This document shows positions 40,740 to 49,515 of a stretch of 64,000 nt of DNA, piece after piece. This stretch comes from JALYGY01 sp963800975. GTDB taxonomy: Bacteria > Actinomycetota > Rubrobacteria > Rubrobacterales > Rubrobacteraceae. The stretch spans positions 372,001 through 436,000 of the forward strand of contig CAWDDB010000013.1 of assembly GCA_963800975.1 (NCBI GenBank), in the 5' to 3' direction. The position numbers were made by a program, and so were the translations under genes. Within the stretch, counting starts at the first letter, position 1; each line of letters begins with the position of its first letter. The notes beneath the pieces are model-generated. The model had not been told where the DNA came from and made no database searches. It saw only the letters and a program-made list of their open reading frames with translations.

Positions 40740-42275
40740 TCACGTTGTCTCCCGATCCTCGGTCGCCCCACCGGCAGAACCGCCGCCCTCCTCCGGGCCG
40801 GGGTTCTCCAGGGGAGCGCCCTCGCTCCGCCTCACGTCCCTTACGCCTTCGGCGGCGAGGCTGGGGTGGTCACGCATCGCGAAGAAATACGCGACGGCCG
40901 CGAGCCCGGCTCCTATAAACCAGGAGAAGGGGGCGGCGGGGGCGAACGCCGGTAGCAAGGCGACGATGGCCGAGGCGGCCGCGGTGGGCGCGAACACCCA
41001 CAGAGCGTAGGGGTTGATTCCACGCCTGTAGTAGTAGGCACCGGTGGTGTCGTCTCGGTAGAGATCTTCAATGACCACCCTGCTACGCCGGACGAGGTAG
41101 TAGTCGACCATCATGATCCCGAAAAGGGGACCGAGGATTGCCCCGAGGCCGCCGAGGAAGTAGTTGACGACGGCGGGGTTGGAGTACAGGTTCCAGGGAA
41201 GCACGAGCACCGCGACGACCGCGCTGATCATGCCGCCCCGCTGGAAATTGATGTGCTTGGGCCACACGTTCGCCAGGTCGTAGGCCGGCGAGACGAAGTT
41301 GGCGACGATGTTCACGCCGATGGTCGCTGCGGCGAACATGATCGCGCCGGCGACGAGCAGCACGGGGTTGGGCACCTTCGCGATGATCTGGGCTGGATCC
41401 GTGATGGCCTCTCCGAAGACCTGGTAGGTACCCGCCGTCGTAAGCGCGGCGACGACCGCGAAGGCTGTCCCGTTGATCGGCAGCCCCAGGAAGTTGCCGA
41501 CCCGGATGGCCCGGTTCGACGGCGTGAAGCGCGAGAAGTCGCAGAAGTTGAGCATGAGCGTCGCGTAGGTGGCGATGGTGAGGACCGCGCCGGCGAGGAT
41601 CTGGCGGACCGTCTCGCCCGTCGATAGCGGGGTGATGGACTCGGTCAGTGAGATCCCGCCGGCCAGGACGAACAGCCACACCGCCATCACGAGCATCACG
41701 ACCCAGATGGTCGGCCCGGCCCATTCCTGGTACTTTCGCACCGTCTCTATCCCTCGGGTCAGGATGACGAGCTGCGCGAACCACAGGCCGACGAACGAGA
41801 TCCAGCCCAAGGCGGAGAGCCCGAGGAAAGACACTTCCTGGAGCGGGTCGAGCCCAGGCCAGAGCACGAGCAGAAGCACGTTGATCGCGAGCGCCGCGAG
41901 GTACGTCTGGATGCCGTACCAGGCAATGGCGATCACCGCCCTTATCAAGGCCGGCAGGTTCGCTCCCCACACGCCGAAGCTGATCCTGGAGAAAACCGGG
42001 AACGGTATCCCCGTGCGCTGCCCCGCGTAACCCATCCAGTTCATCCCGACGAAGATGACCGTGAACCCGAGCAGCAACGAAACGAGCACCTGCCACGCCG
42101 ACAGCCCGATCACGAACAACCCCGCCGCGAACGTGTAGTTCCCCAGGTTGTGCACGTCGCTCATCCACAGCGCGAAGATGCTGTAGGTTCCCCATTTCCG
42201 CTCCTTGGCGGGCGCCAGGTCCTCGTTGTACAGACGATCGCTGTAGCCAGCCGGTATCGCCTCCCGCTCCATCAT
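40740..42275 (-). CDS. NCS1-family permease 1 (allantoin/nucleobase)
   Basis: About 511 aa, twelve hydrophobic segments. NCS1 signatures: GYSDRLYNEDLAP at the N-terminus, GNYTFAAGLFVIGLS, VANFVSPAYDLANVWPKHIN and DYYLVRRSRV. Family members import allantoin, uracil, cytosine, hydantoin or thiamine with Na+ or H+. ATG at 42275 follows GGGGAGGG. A paralogue lies 34 bp upstream. In this cluster allantoin or a related ureide is the likely substrate. Confidence 0.88.
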   Translation of the reverse strand: MMEREAIPAGYSDRLYNEDLAPAKERKWGTYSIFALWMSDVHNLGNYTFAAGLFVIGLSAWQVLVSLLLGFTVIFVGMNWMGYAGQRTGIPFPVFSRISFGVWGANLPALIRAVIAIAWYGIQTYLAALAINVLLLVLWPGLDPLQEVSFLGLSALGWISFVGLWFAQLVILTRGIETVRKYQEWAGPTIWVVMLVMAVWLFVLAGGISLTESITPLSTGETVRQILAGAVLTIATYATLMLNFCDFSRFTPSNRAIRVGNFLGLPINGTAFAVVAALTTAGTYQVFGEAITDPAQIIAKVPNPVLLVAGAIMFAAATIGVNIVANFVSPAYDLANVWPKHINFQRGGMISAVVAVLVLPWNLYSNPAVVNYFLGGLGAILGPLFGIMMVDYYLVRRSRVVIEDLYRDDTTGAYYYRRGINPYALWVFAPTAAASAIVALLPAFAPAAPFSWFIGAGLAAVAYFFAMRDHPSLAAEGVRDVRRSEGAPLENPGPEEGGGSAGGATEDRETT

Positions 42276-42309
42276 CAGTCCCTCCCCTTCGGGCCAGACG
42301 CTCGATCGT

Positions 42310-43788
42310 TCACTCCTCGACCCCCCGAGCCTGGATATCCCGGCTCGCGTACCGCCCCAACGCCCAGTACAGCGCCCCGCCGATACCCGCCCCCACAAAC
42401 CAGGAGAAGGGCGCTACCGTCCCGAAGGCCGGCACCAACGCCACGACCACGGCCACGGCCGCCGCGACCGCGAAGACGCCAACGGCCACGCGGTTCACGC
42501 CGCCCGTGTACCAGTAAGGCGTCCCTGTCCCCTCCCGGTAAAGGTCGCCGGTGTTGATGCGCCCTCGCTTCACCAGGTAATAGTCTACGACGATGATCCC
42601 GAACAGCGGACCGAGCAAAGCTCCCAGGCCGCCCAGAAAGTAGTTGATGGCGACGGGACTGTTGTAGATGTTCCAGGGCGTCACCATCACGGCGAGAACC
42701 GCCGTGATGAGGCCGCCGCGCTTGAAGTCTATGTGTCTCGGAAAGGCGTTCGCCAGGTCGTAGCAAGGCGAGACGAAGTTGGCGACGATGTTTATTCCTA
42801 CGGTGGCGATCGCGAAGGTGACGGCTCCGAGCAACAGGACCACGACGCTGGGTATCCGCCCGACGAGCTCGACGGGATCGGATATCGCTTCGCCGTAGAC
42901 GGCGAGCGAACCCGCCGTGGTAACGACGACTACGGCCGAGAACAGGATGAAGTTGACGGGCAGTCCCCAGAAGTTCCCCACCCGAACCATCCGTTCCGTT
43001 GGCGCAAAGCGCGAGAAGTCGGTGAAGTTGAGCATGAGGGTGGAGAAATAGTTGACCACGAGGGCGATGGCCGTAAAGAAGGTGAGGATCGCTCCTCCGG
43101 TCGAAAGCTCCTTTGAACTGAAGTTGAAGTCAATACCCGATCCGGCCTCGTACCAGATCCACGCGGCGAGCGCGAACATGGCGACGTAGATGGCAGGTCC
43201 CGACCAGTCGACCAGCACGCGGATGGACTCCATACCGTTCCTCAACACCAGCAACTGGGCCAGCCACAGGGCCAGAAAGCAGATCCAGCCCAGGGTCGAG
43301 AGACCCAGGATCGAGTTCTCGGCGTAGGGTTGCAGGTCCGGGAAGATCTTCAGTACGAGGATAACCACGGCTACTGAGGCCAGCCAGGTCTGGATGCCGT
43401 ACCAGAAGATCGCGATGACCGCCCGGATCAGGGCCGGAATGTTAGCCCCGAATACCCCGAAGCCGATCCTGGACAATACCGGGTAAGGGATGCCGTGCCT
43501 CTGCCCCGCCACGCTCGTCAGGTTGATCAGGAAGTAGACCAGCGTTATCCCGGAGATCAGGGCGAGAAACACCTGCCATCCTGTGAGCCCCAGAAAGAAC
43601 AAGCCCGCGGCGAAGGTGTACCCCCCGATGCTGTGCACATCGGCCATCCACGTGCAGAACAGGCTGTAGGTGGTCCACCCGCGCTCGTCCTCCCTGAGCG
43701 GCCGGAGGTCCTCGTTGTAGAGACGATCGCTGTACCCGGCGGGCACGGTACCCTCGACGACCCCGTCGGCTACCGAATTCTCGCTCAC
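42310..43788 (-). CDS. NCS1-family permease 2 (allantoin/nucleobase)
   Basis: 492 aa, paralogous to permease 1 with the same landmarks (GYSDRLYNEDLRP, GGYTFAAGLFFLGLT, VANFVSPCYDLANAFPRHID, DYYLVKRGRI). The two differ in several membrane segments, so they may import different purine products such as allantoin and uracil or xanthine. It lies 57 bp after allC. Confidence 0.88.
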   Translation of the reverse strand: MSENSVADGVVEGTVPAGYSDRLYNEDLRPLREDERGWTTYSLFCTWMADVHSIGGYTFAAGLFFLGLTGWQVFLALISGITLVYFLINLTSVAGQRHGIPYPVLSRIGFGVFGANIPALIRAVIAIFWYGIQTWLASVAVVILVLKIFPDLQPYAENSILGLSTLGWICFLALWLAQLLVLRNGMESIRVLVDWSGPAIYVAMFALAAWIWYEAGSGIDFNFSSKELSTGGAILTFFTAIALVVNYFSTLMLNFTDFSRFAPTERMVRVGNFWGLPVNFILFSAVVVVTTAGSLAVYGEAISDPVELVGRIPSVVVLLLGAVTFAIATVGINIVANFVSPCYDLANAFPRHIDFKRGGLITAVLAVMVTPWNIYNSPVAINYFLGGLGALLGPLFGIIVVDYYLVKRGRINTGDLYREGTGTPYWYTGGVNRVAVGVFAVAAAVAVVVALVPAFGTVAPFSWFVGAGIGGALYWALGRYASRDIQARGVEE

Positions 43789-43845
43789 CTTGGGCTCCTT
43801 TCCCGTCTATGCTCCGTATCGTCCAACGCTCTTCGTGAACGCCAA

Positions 43846-45093
43846 CTACTCGACTTCTTTCTCATGGGTCGAATGCGTTTGTGCCAAGAGCCCGAGGAAG
43901 CGACGCATCACCCCCAGCGCGGCTTCCACATCCTCTCGAGCCACCGACTCCGCCGGGTGGTGGCTTATGCCCTCCTTGCAGCGCACGAAGAGCATGGCGA
44001 CGGGGGCGAGTGCGGCCATCTGGGCCGCGTCGTGGCCAGCGCCGCTCGGCAACCGATGCACGGCGAGCCCCGCCTCTTCCACGGCCGTCCCGAGCAGGGC
44101 GCTGAGGTCCGGGTCCACCGGGACGGCGTCCGTCTCCTGCCGCACCTGCCAGCGGCTCTCGCACCCGCGCGAGGCGGCGATCTCCCCAGATCTGCCTTCC
44201 AGATGGTCGCGCAACCTTTCCCTTACCCCGTCGTCCGGGTGGCGCAGGTCCAGCGAGCACGTCGCCTCACCGGGGACCACGTTGACGGCCCCAGGGAGGG
44301 CCTGAACCTCTCCGACCGTCCCGACCGTGTGGGGCTCGTCCCTCGCGGTGGCCTCGACGTCGAGCACGAACTCGGCCGCGGCGCAAAGAGCGTCCCGCCG
44401 CCTCTCCATCGGCACCGTGCCGGCGTGCCCGGCCTTGCCGACGAAGCCCACCCGGACGCGGCTCTGGCCGTTTATGGCCGTTACCAGGCCGACCGGTAGG
44501 CCCTCGTCCTCAAGCACCGGTCCCTGCTCTATGTGGACCTCGCAGTAGCCGATGAGGTCCGACGGATCTCGCCCCTCCGACTCCAGGGCGGACGGGTCTC
44601 CGCCGAAGTCGCGCACCGCCTGCAGGAGGGTCACGCCGCCAGCGTCCTCGAGCTCCAGGCGGCCCCGGTCGAATGCGCCGGCGTAGGCGGCGCTCCCGAG
44701 GAACGTCGTCCCGAAGCGCAAGCCCTCCTCGTCGGCGAAGGCGACGACCTCGATGGAGAAAGGCAGGGTCTCGTCCCTGTTGTGCAGCTGCTGGACGCAC
44801 GCTACGGCGACCATCACCCCCAGGATGCCGTCGTACCGGCCGGCGTCGCGCACCGTGTCCAGGTGGGAGCCGAGGATCAGGGTCTTCTCGCCCCTACCCT
44901 CGTAGCGGCCGATCAGGTTGCCGATCTCGTCGCGTCGCGTCGTCATGCCGGCCATGCGCATCCAGCCCGCCACGATGTTGTTGGCCTCGTTCATCGCCTG
45001 CGACCCGTAGGGCCGGACGATGAGGCCCGGCTCCTCGCTGATGTTGGCGAGCAGGTCGCACCGTTCCATGATCGTCGCCGCCGTGTCCTTCAT
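43846..45093 (-). CDS. allC: Allantoate amidohydrolase (M20 family)
   Basis: 415 aa. M20/AllC metal ligands in order: GSHLDTVRDAG, GRYDGILGVM, AFADEEGLRFG, YCEVHIEQGPVLE and GAGHDAAQMA, plus the dimer-interface GFVGKAGHAGTVPM. It hydrolyses allantoate towards ureidoglycolate, ammonia and CO2. N-carbamoyl-L-amino-acid hydrolase is a close relative, but the purine context favours AllC. It begins 4 bp downstream of the uraH stop. Confidence 0.9.
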   Translation of the reverse strand: MKDTAATIMERCDLLANISEEPGLIVRPYGSQAMNEANNIVAGWMRMAGMTTRRDEIGNLIGRYEGRGEKTLILGSHLDTVRDAGRYDGILGVMVAVACVQQLHNRDETLPFSIEVVAFADEEGLRFGTTFLGSAAYAGAFDRGRLELEDAGGVTLLQAVRDFGGDPSALESEGRDPSDLIGYCEVHIEQGPVLEDEGLPVGLVTAINGQSRVRVGFVGKAGHAGTVPMERRRDALCAAAEFVLDVEATARDEPHTVGTVGEVQALPGAVNVVPGEATCSLDLRHPDDGVRERLRDHLEGRSGEIAASRGCESRWQVRQETDAVPVDPDLSALLGTAVEEAGLAVHRLPSGAGHDAAQMAALAPVAMLFVRCKEGISHHPAESVAREDVEAALGVMRRFLGLLAQTHSTHEKEVE

Positions 45094-45097
45094 CTCG

Positions 45098-45448
45098 CTA
45101 ACTGCCCCGGTACGTGGCGTAGGACCAGGGAGAGGCCAGGAGCGGCACGTGGTAGTGAGACGAGGGGTCGGAGACGCCGAACCGGACCGGGACGTCGTCC
45201 AGGAAGGGCGGCTCGCCGCCCTCCCCGAAGTACCCGCCGACGTGGAAGACGATCTCGAACCTTCCGGGCCCGAACTCGCCTTCCGCGAGCAGCGGCTCGT
45301 CCGTGCGGCCGTCGGCGTTGGTGAGGACGTCCTTGAGCGGCGTCCGCTCCCCGCCAGGGGCCTCGATCCGAAACAGCTCTACCCGCATGCCGGCGGCGGG
45401 CCGGCCTTTGGCGGTGTCGAGAACGTGGGTGGTCAGGAAGCCGCTCAC
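45098..45448 (-). CDS. uraH: 5-hydroxyisourate hydrolase (transthyretin-like)
   Basis: 116 aa. The family's N-terminal LTTHVLDTAKGRPAAGM and C-terminal YRGS tetrapeptide are both present, with the active-site His in TTHVLD and in SSHYHVPLL. It hydrolyses 5-hydroxyisourate from urate oxidase to OHCU. It begins 4 bp after uox. The next enzyme, OHCU decarboxylase (UraD), is not in the window. Confidence 0.94.
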   Translation of the reverse strand: MSGFLTTHVLDTAKGRPAAGMRVELFRIEAPGGERTPLKDVLTNADGRTDEPLLAEGEFGPGRFEIVFHVGGYFGEGGEPPFLDDVPVRFGVSDPSSHYHVPLLASPWSYATYRGS

Positions 45449-45452
45449 CGGG

Positions 45453-46319
45453 TCATCCCCTCCTCTCCACCCAGCCCTCGATCTGGCCGTAGGGGTCCTG
45501 GGTCGCGTGGAAGATCTCGTCTTCGTTCTCGATGCCGAACTTCTCCAGGTCGTAGGGGATGTGGTGCACGTTCGGGAACGAGTACCAGATCCTCGCCACC
45601 TCCGGGTACCTTTCCAGTACCGCCTTGCCCATGCGGTAGAGGGTGTTCTGGACCGAGGGACTGTAATGGTCCGTGAAGGTTCGCAGCGTAGTCTGCATCA
45701 CGCCTTCCCACAGCCGGTCGAAGTCCGCGTTCGTGGTGCCGTACTCCCACCTCGCGGTGACGATGGTGGCCAGTATGCGGTCGTTAGTGTCGGGGAGGGT
45801 CGTAAGATGATCTCGAAGAAAGCCTTCCCAGCCCGAGTTCGTCGTCTTGAGGACGTAGACGTCCCCGATGCCGGCCTCGACCGAACGGTCGCCGCTCTCG
45901 TCTCCCTCGACCCTGGCCCTGCGCTCGCCGCGGCCCCTGACGAAGGAGTGATCGTGCGCCTGACCGTCCACCTCGATCCGGTCCCACAAGAACTGCGTGA
46001 TCTCGATCCGGCAACTCCGGACGCTGGGGCCCGCCTCGAGAAAGTGGTCGACGAGGGCGAGCCCGAAGTCTTCGATGCTCCCGCCCAGGTGGTCTTCGGC
46101 CAGGGCGTATACCGTGTTGCGCATGGTGTCGGTCGCGAGCAGACCGGTATTGTCGCCCTCGGTGTGGGCCGCCACGAAGTCGCCCTCGAGGACGACGCGA
46201 ACGTCGAGGTCCCAGATCTCGTGCCTGGTGGTGCGGCGGTCGACCTTGAAGACCCTGATCTCGGACTTGCCGTAGTTGTTCTGGCCGAGGACGATCTTGC
46301 CCTGCTTCGGCTGGGTCAT
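45453..46319 (-). CDS. uox: Urate oxidase (uricase)
   Basis: 288 aa. Cofactor-free uricase with YGKSEIRVFKVDR (Lys18), the GDNTGLLATDTMRNTVYALA segment (catalytic Thr) and HSFVRGRGERR, then SFPNVHHIPYDL near the end. It oxidises urate to 5-hydroxyisourate. The ATG at 46319 follows AGGAGG; in-frame codons further upstream are non-coding in composition. It is first in the minus-strand purine series and divergent from glcD. Confidence 0.94.
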   Translation of the reverse strand: MTQPKQGKIVLGQNNYGKSEIRVFKVDRRTTRHEIWDLDVRVVLEGDFVAAHTEGDNTGLLATDTMRNTVYALAEDHLGGSIEDFGLALVDHFLEAGPSVRSCRIEITQFLWDRIEVDGQAHDHSFVRGRGERRARVEGDESGDRSVEAGIGDVYVLKTTNSGWEGFLRDHLTTLPDTNDRILATIVTARWEYGTTNADFDRLWEGVMQTTLRTFTDHYSPSVQNTLYRMGKAVLERYPEVARIWYSFPNVHHIPYDLEKFGIENEDEIFHATQDPYGQIEGWVERRG

Positions 46320-46764
46320 CGTCTGCCTCCTGCTCTCCCGGCATCGCCTTCGGCGAGCAGCCTCGGCTCCTTCGTGCGCCCTGCCGCGAGGTGCGGCGGG
46401 ATGACGAACTTGCTTGCGGTGGTCCTTGGATGTCCCGCGGCGAACCTCCTCTTTCTCGGGTGCGGAGCCATCGGGCGCAGCCGCGTACCGGTCGCGGAAC
46501 GGGGGCCTGGCGAGGTCACCCCATGTTCCACCCGGCCGGGCAGGTGAGCCCGGCTCCATGCACCAGATAGGATAAGTTCGTGCGGGGCGTCGTGCCACCG
46601 AGCGCCGCTCAGGCGGAGCGAAAGGTGAGCGCTCCTACGGCGCGACGGGCTATCGGGCTTTGGGATAGAATGGCGCGAGGAGTCGGGGTACGCGCTCGTC
46701 TGGGCGAAGAGCACGTAGTTCTCGGGCACGCCAGACGAAGGCACAGGCATAGGAGGAGGCACAC
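46320..46764. other. Divergent regulatory region uox/glcD, no gene supported
   Basis: 445 bp between two divergent operons. Open frames here are noise by composition. TAGAAT at 46666-46671 could be a -10 box for glcD, but no good -35 is seen. Weak resemblances to the TTCCG-N5-CGGAA site (near 46452 and 46486) are too degenerate to call. The length suggests complex regulation. Confidence 0.45.
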
Positions 46765-48219
46765 GTGGAGCGAGACGGGCTCATTGAGGCGATGGTGTCT
46801 ATCCTCGGGCCGGAGGGCGTCATCTCCGAGCACGAGCAGCTCAGGTCCTACGAGTGCGACGGCCTCATGAATTACAGGGTCATACCCGAACTCGTCGTCC
46901 TGCCGGAGACGGCCGAGCAGGTGCAGCGGATTGTAAAGACCTGCTACGACGAGGGCATCCCGTTCGTGGCGCGCGGGTCGGGGACGGGTCTCTCGGGCGG
47001 GGCTCTGCCCGTGAAGTCGGGGGTCCTCATCGTGCTGACCAGGATGCGCAAGATCCTCGAGGTGGACCTCCCCAACCAGCGGGTGGTCGTCGAGCCCGGC
47101 GTGATCAACATCTGGGTGAGCGAGGCTGTGGCGGACGACGGGTACTACTACGCGCCAGACCCCGCCAGCCAGATCGTCTCCTCCATCGGCGGCAACCTCG
47201 CGGAGAACAGCGGGGGAGTGCACTGCCTCAAGTACGGCTTCACCACGAACCACGTCATGGCCGCCGAGATAGTCCTCCCGGACGGCTCGATGGTCAACCT
47301 CGGCGGCGGCAAGGCGCCCGACGCCCCCGGCTACGAGCTCCTCGGCGCGTTCGTCGGCTCCGAGGGAACTTTAGGTATAGCGACCAAGATCACGCTGCGC
47401 ATCGTGCGCAAGCCGGAGGACGTGCGTACCCTGCTCGCTGCCTTCAAGGACACGGAGGAGGCGGGCGGGGCGGTCTCCGGGATCATCGGGGCCGGGATAG
47501 TGCCGGCCGCAATCGAGATGATGGACGCGCTGTGCATAGAGGCAGTCGAGGTCGCCGTGCACCCCGGCTTCCCCGACGCCGGCGCTATCCTCATAGTGGA
47601 GCTGGACGGTCCCGAGGCCGAGGTCGAGAGCCAGTTCGAGCAGACCTACAGGATATGCGAGGAGAGCAACGCCTCCGAGATCCGGGTGGCCCAGGACGAC
47701 GCCGAGCGGGCCCTCTTCTGGAAGGGCCGCAAGGCCGCGTTCGCGGCGATGGGACGCATCGCAAACGACTACTACGTGCAGGACTCCGTGGTCCCGCGCA
47801 CCGAGCTCGGGAAGGTCCTGAAGCGGATCTCGGAGCTCGGCGAGGAGTACGAGATGCGCGTCGCCAACGTCTTCCACGCCGGGGACGGTAACCTGCACCC
47901 GCTCGTCCTCTACGACAACGACGTGCCGGGGGAGGCGGAGAAGGCCGAGGAGCTGGCCGGCGAGATAGTCTTCACGTGCCTGGAGCACGGGGGATCGCTC
48001 ACGGGCGAGCACGGCATCGGCGAGGACAAGAAGAAGTACATGCCCAAGATGTTCACTACCGACGACCTCGACGTCATGCAGCTCCTGAGGTGCGCCTTCG
48101 ATCCGCACCAGATCTGCAACCCGGGCAAGATCTTCCCGACCCCCCGCCTGTGCGGCGAGCGGCCCGGTCCGTTCCGGATGCACCCGGTCCAGCAGGCCGG
48201 CCTCGCGGAGAACTTCTAG
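46765..48219 (+). CDS. glcD: Glycolate oxidase subunit GlcD (FAD-linked)
   Basis: 484 aa. The FAD-binding PCMH domain shows VARGSGTGLSGGALPVKSG and SSIGGNLAENSGGVHCLKYG; the C-terminal domain ends with NVFHAGDGNLHPL, SLTGEHGIGEDKKKYM and NPGKIFP. With GlcE and GlcF it oxidises glycolate (or D-lactate) to glyoxylate at the membrane. GTG start follows AGGAGGAGG. First gene of glcDEF-citE. Confidence 0.94.
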   Translation: MERDGLIEAMVSILGPEGVISEHEQLRSYECDGLMNYRVIPELVVLPETAEQVQRIVKTCYDEGIPFVARGSGTGLSGGALPVKSGVLIVLTRMRKILEVDLPNQRVVVEPGVINIWVSEAVADDGYYYAPDPASQIVSSIGGNLAENSGGVHCLKYGFTTNHVMAAEIVLPDGSMVNLGGGKAPDAPGYELLGAFVGSEGTLGIATKITLRIVRKPEDVRTLLAAFKDTEEAGGAVSGIIGAGIVPAAIEMMDALCIEAVEVAVHPGFPDAGAILIVELDGPEAEVESQFEQTYRICEESNASEIRVAQDDAERALFWKGRKAAFAAMGRIANDYYVQDSVVPRTELGKVLKRISELGEEYEMRVANVFHAGDGNLHPLVLYDNDVPGEAEKAEELAGEIVFTCLEHGGSLTGEHGIGEDKKKYMPKMFTTDDLDVMQLLRCAFDPHQICNPGKIFPTPRLCGERPGPFRMHPVQQAGLAENF

Positions 48220-48234
48220 GGAGGGGCGAAGAAG

Positions 48235-49515
48235 ATGGACACGCGTACCCAGAACGTCTCTCTCGAGGATCTGCAGAAGATAGTCGGCGGGGACCACGCC
48301 CGCGAGGCCGGTCTCGACGACGCCGTCGACGGCGTCCAGCCCGCTTTCGTGGCCGAGCCCGGATCGATCGAGGAGACCAGCCAGCTCCTCAAGCTCGCAG
48401 CCGTCGAGGGCCTCGCGGTCTCGCCGCGCGGCGGCGGAACCAAGGCGTTCCTAGGCAACCCGCCGCGCAACCTGGACCTGATCCTGAGCACCGCCCGCAT
48501 GGATGGGGTGGTCGAGCACGTGCCCGGGGACCAGGTTGTCCGGGTCCAGGCCGGGCTGAGGTTGCGGGACCTGCAGGGACAGCTCGCGGGCTTGGACCAG
48601 ATACTCGGCGTGGATCCCCCCGAGGAGGACGCGACGGTCGGGGGGGTCGTCGCGGCCAACTCCTCGGGGCCGCGCCGCCACCGCTACGGCACCATACGGG
48701 ACCTGATCATCGGGATCACCGTCGTGCTCGCCGACGGTACGGTGGCCAAGGCCGGCGGCAAGGTCGTCAAGAACGTGGCCGGCTACGACCTCTCCAAGCT
48801 CTTCACCGGCTCGCTCGGGACGCTGGGCGTGATCGCCGAGTGCAACTTCAGGCTGCACCCGCGGCCCGAGGCGGCGCGGACGATCGCCGTCGAGCTCGAC
48901 AACACCTTCGCCGCCGGCGAGGCCGCGCAGGCCGTCGTGCACGCCCAGCTTGTCCCGAGCGCCGTCGAGCTGCGCTGGGGCGAGGACGAGAAGCTGCTCA
49001 CGGTTCTCGTCGAGGGGATCGAGCCCGGCGTCGAGGCGCAGTCGGAGGCCGCCTCATTCCTGCTTGGTAGCTTCGGCGAGGTTCGAACTCTCACCGAGGA
49101 GGAGGCGGAGGCGGAAGCTTCGGAGCTGCTCGCCTCGCCGGGTGACGAAGACGCGGTGTTGCTCAAGATCTCGGCCCCGCCGTCGGAGTTGACGGGCGTG
49201 CTGGACTCCGCGCTCGGGGCCTGTGCCCGCAGGGGCGTTACGCCGCGCTTTGCCGGGAACGCCGGGATCGGGGTTACCTACGCGGCGCTCTCGGGCGGGG
49301 ACGAAGAGGCGCGGGCGCAGACGGTGGAGGAGATCAGGGAGGTCTGGACCCGGAGGGGCGGGAGCGTCGTGGTCCGTTCTGCTCCGCCTTCCTTCAAGAA
49401 GAAGGTCGAGGTGTGGGGCCCGATGGGGAGCCGGCTCGAGCTCACCCGCCGGGTCAAGGGGAAATTCGATCCCCGGGGCATCATGAACCCGGGCAGGTTT
49501 GTGGGAGGTATCTAG
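48235..49515 (+). CDS. glcE: Glycolate oxidase subunit GlcE (FAD-binding)
   Basis: 426 aa. FAD-binding half: VSPRGGGTKAFLGNPPRNLD, VGGVVAANSSGPRRHRYGTI and GKVVKNVAGYDLSKLFTGSL. It ends with FDPRGIMNPGRF. GlcE is the second flavin subunit of the glycolate oxidase complex. It is longer than the usual 350 aa because of an acidic middle (EEEAEAEASELL). GGAGGGG lies upstream, 15 bp after glcD; its stop shares a base with the glcF start. Confidence 0.92.
   Translation: MDTRTQNVSLEDLQKIVGGDHAREAGLDDAVDGVQPAFVAEPGSIEETSQLLKLAAVEGLAVSPRGGGTKAFLGNPPRNLDLILSTARMDGVVEHVPGDQVVRVQAGLRLRDLQGQLAGLDQILGVDPPEEDATVGGVVAANSSGPRRHRYGTIRDLIIGITVVLADGTVAKAGGKVVKNVAGYDLSKLFTGSLGTLGVIAECNFRLHPRPEAARTIAVELDNTFAAGEAAQAVVHAQLVPSAVELRWGEDEKLLTVLVEGIEPGVEAQSEAASFLLGSFGEVRTLTEEEAEAEASELLASPGDEDAVLLKISAPPSELTGVLDSALGACARRGVTPRFAGNAGIGVTYAALSGGDEEARAQTVEEIREVWTRRGGSVVVRSAPPSFKKKVEVWGPMGSRLELTRRVKGKFDPRGIMNPGRFVGGI

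Noticed and set aside
46440..46510. Possible extra IclR sites before urate oxidase
   Set aside because: Two or more mismatches or wrong spacing relative to the TTCCG-N5-CGGAA pair.
46316..46762. 148-codon minus-strand frame before urate oxidase
   Set aside because: Composition is that of GC-rich noise; the true urate oxidase start at 46319 has AGGAGG.
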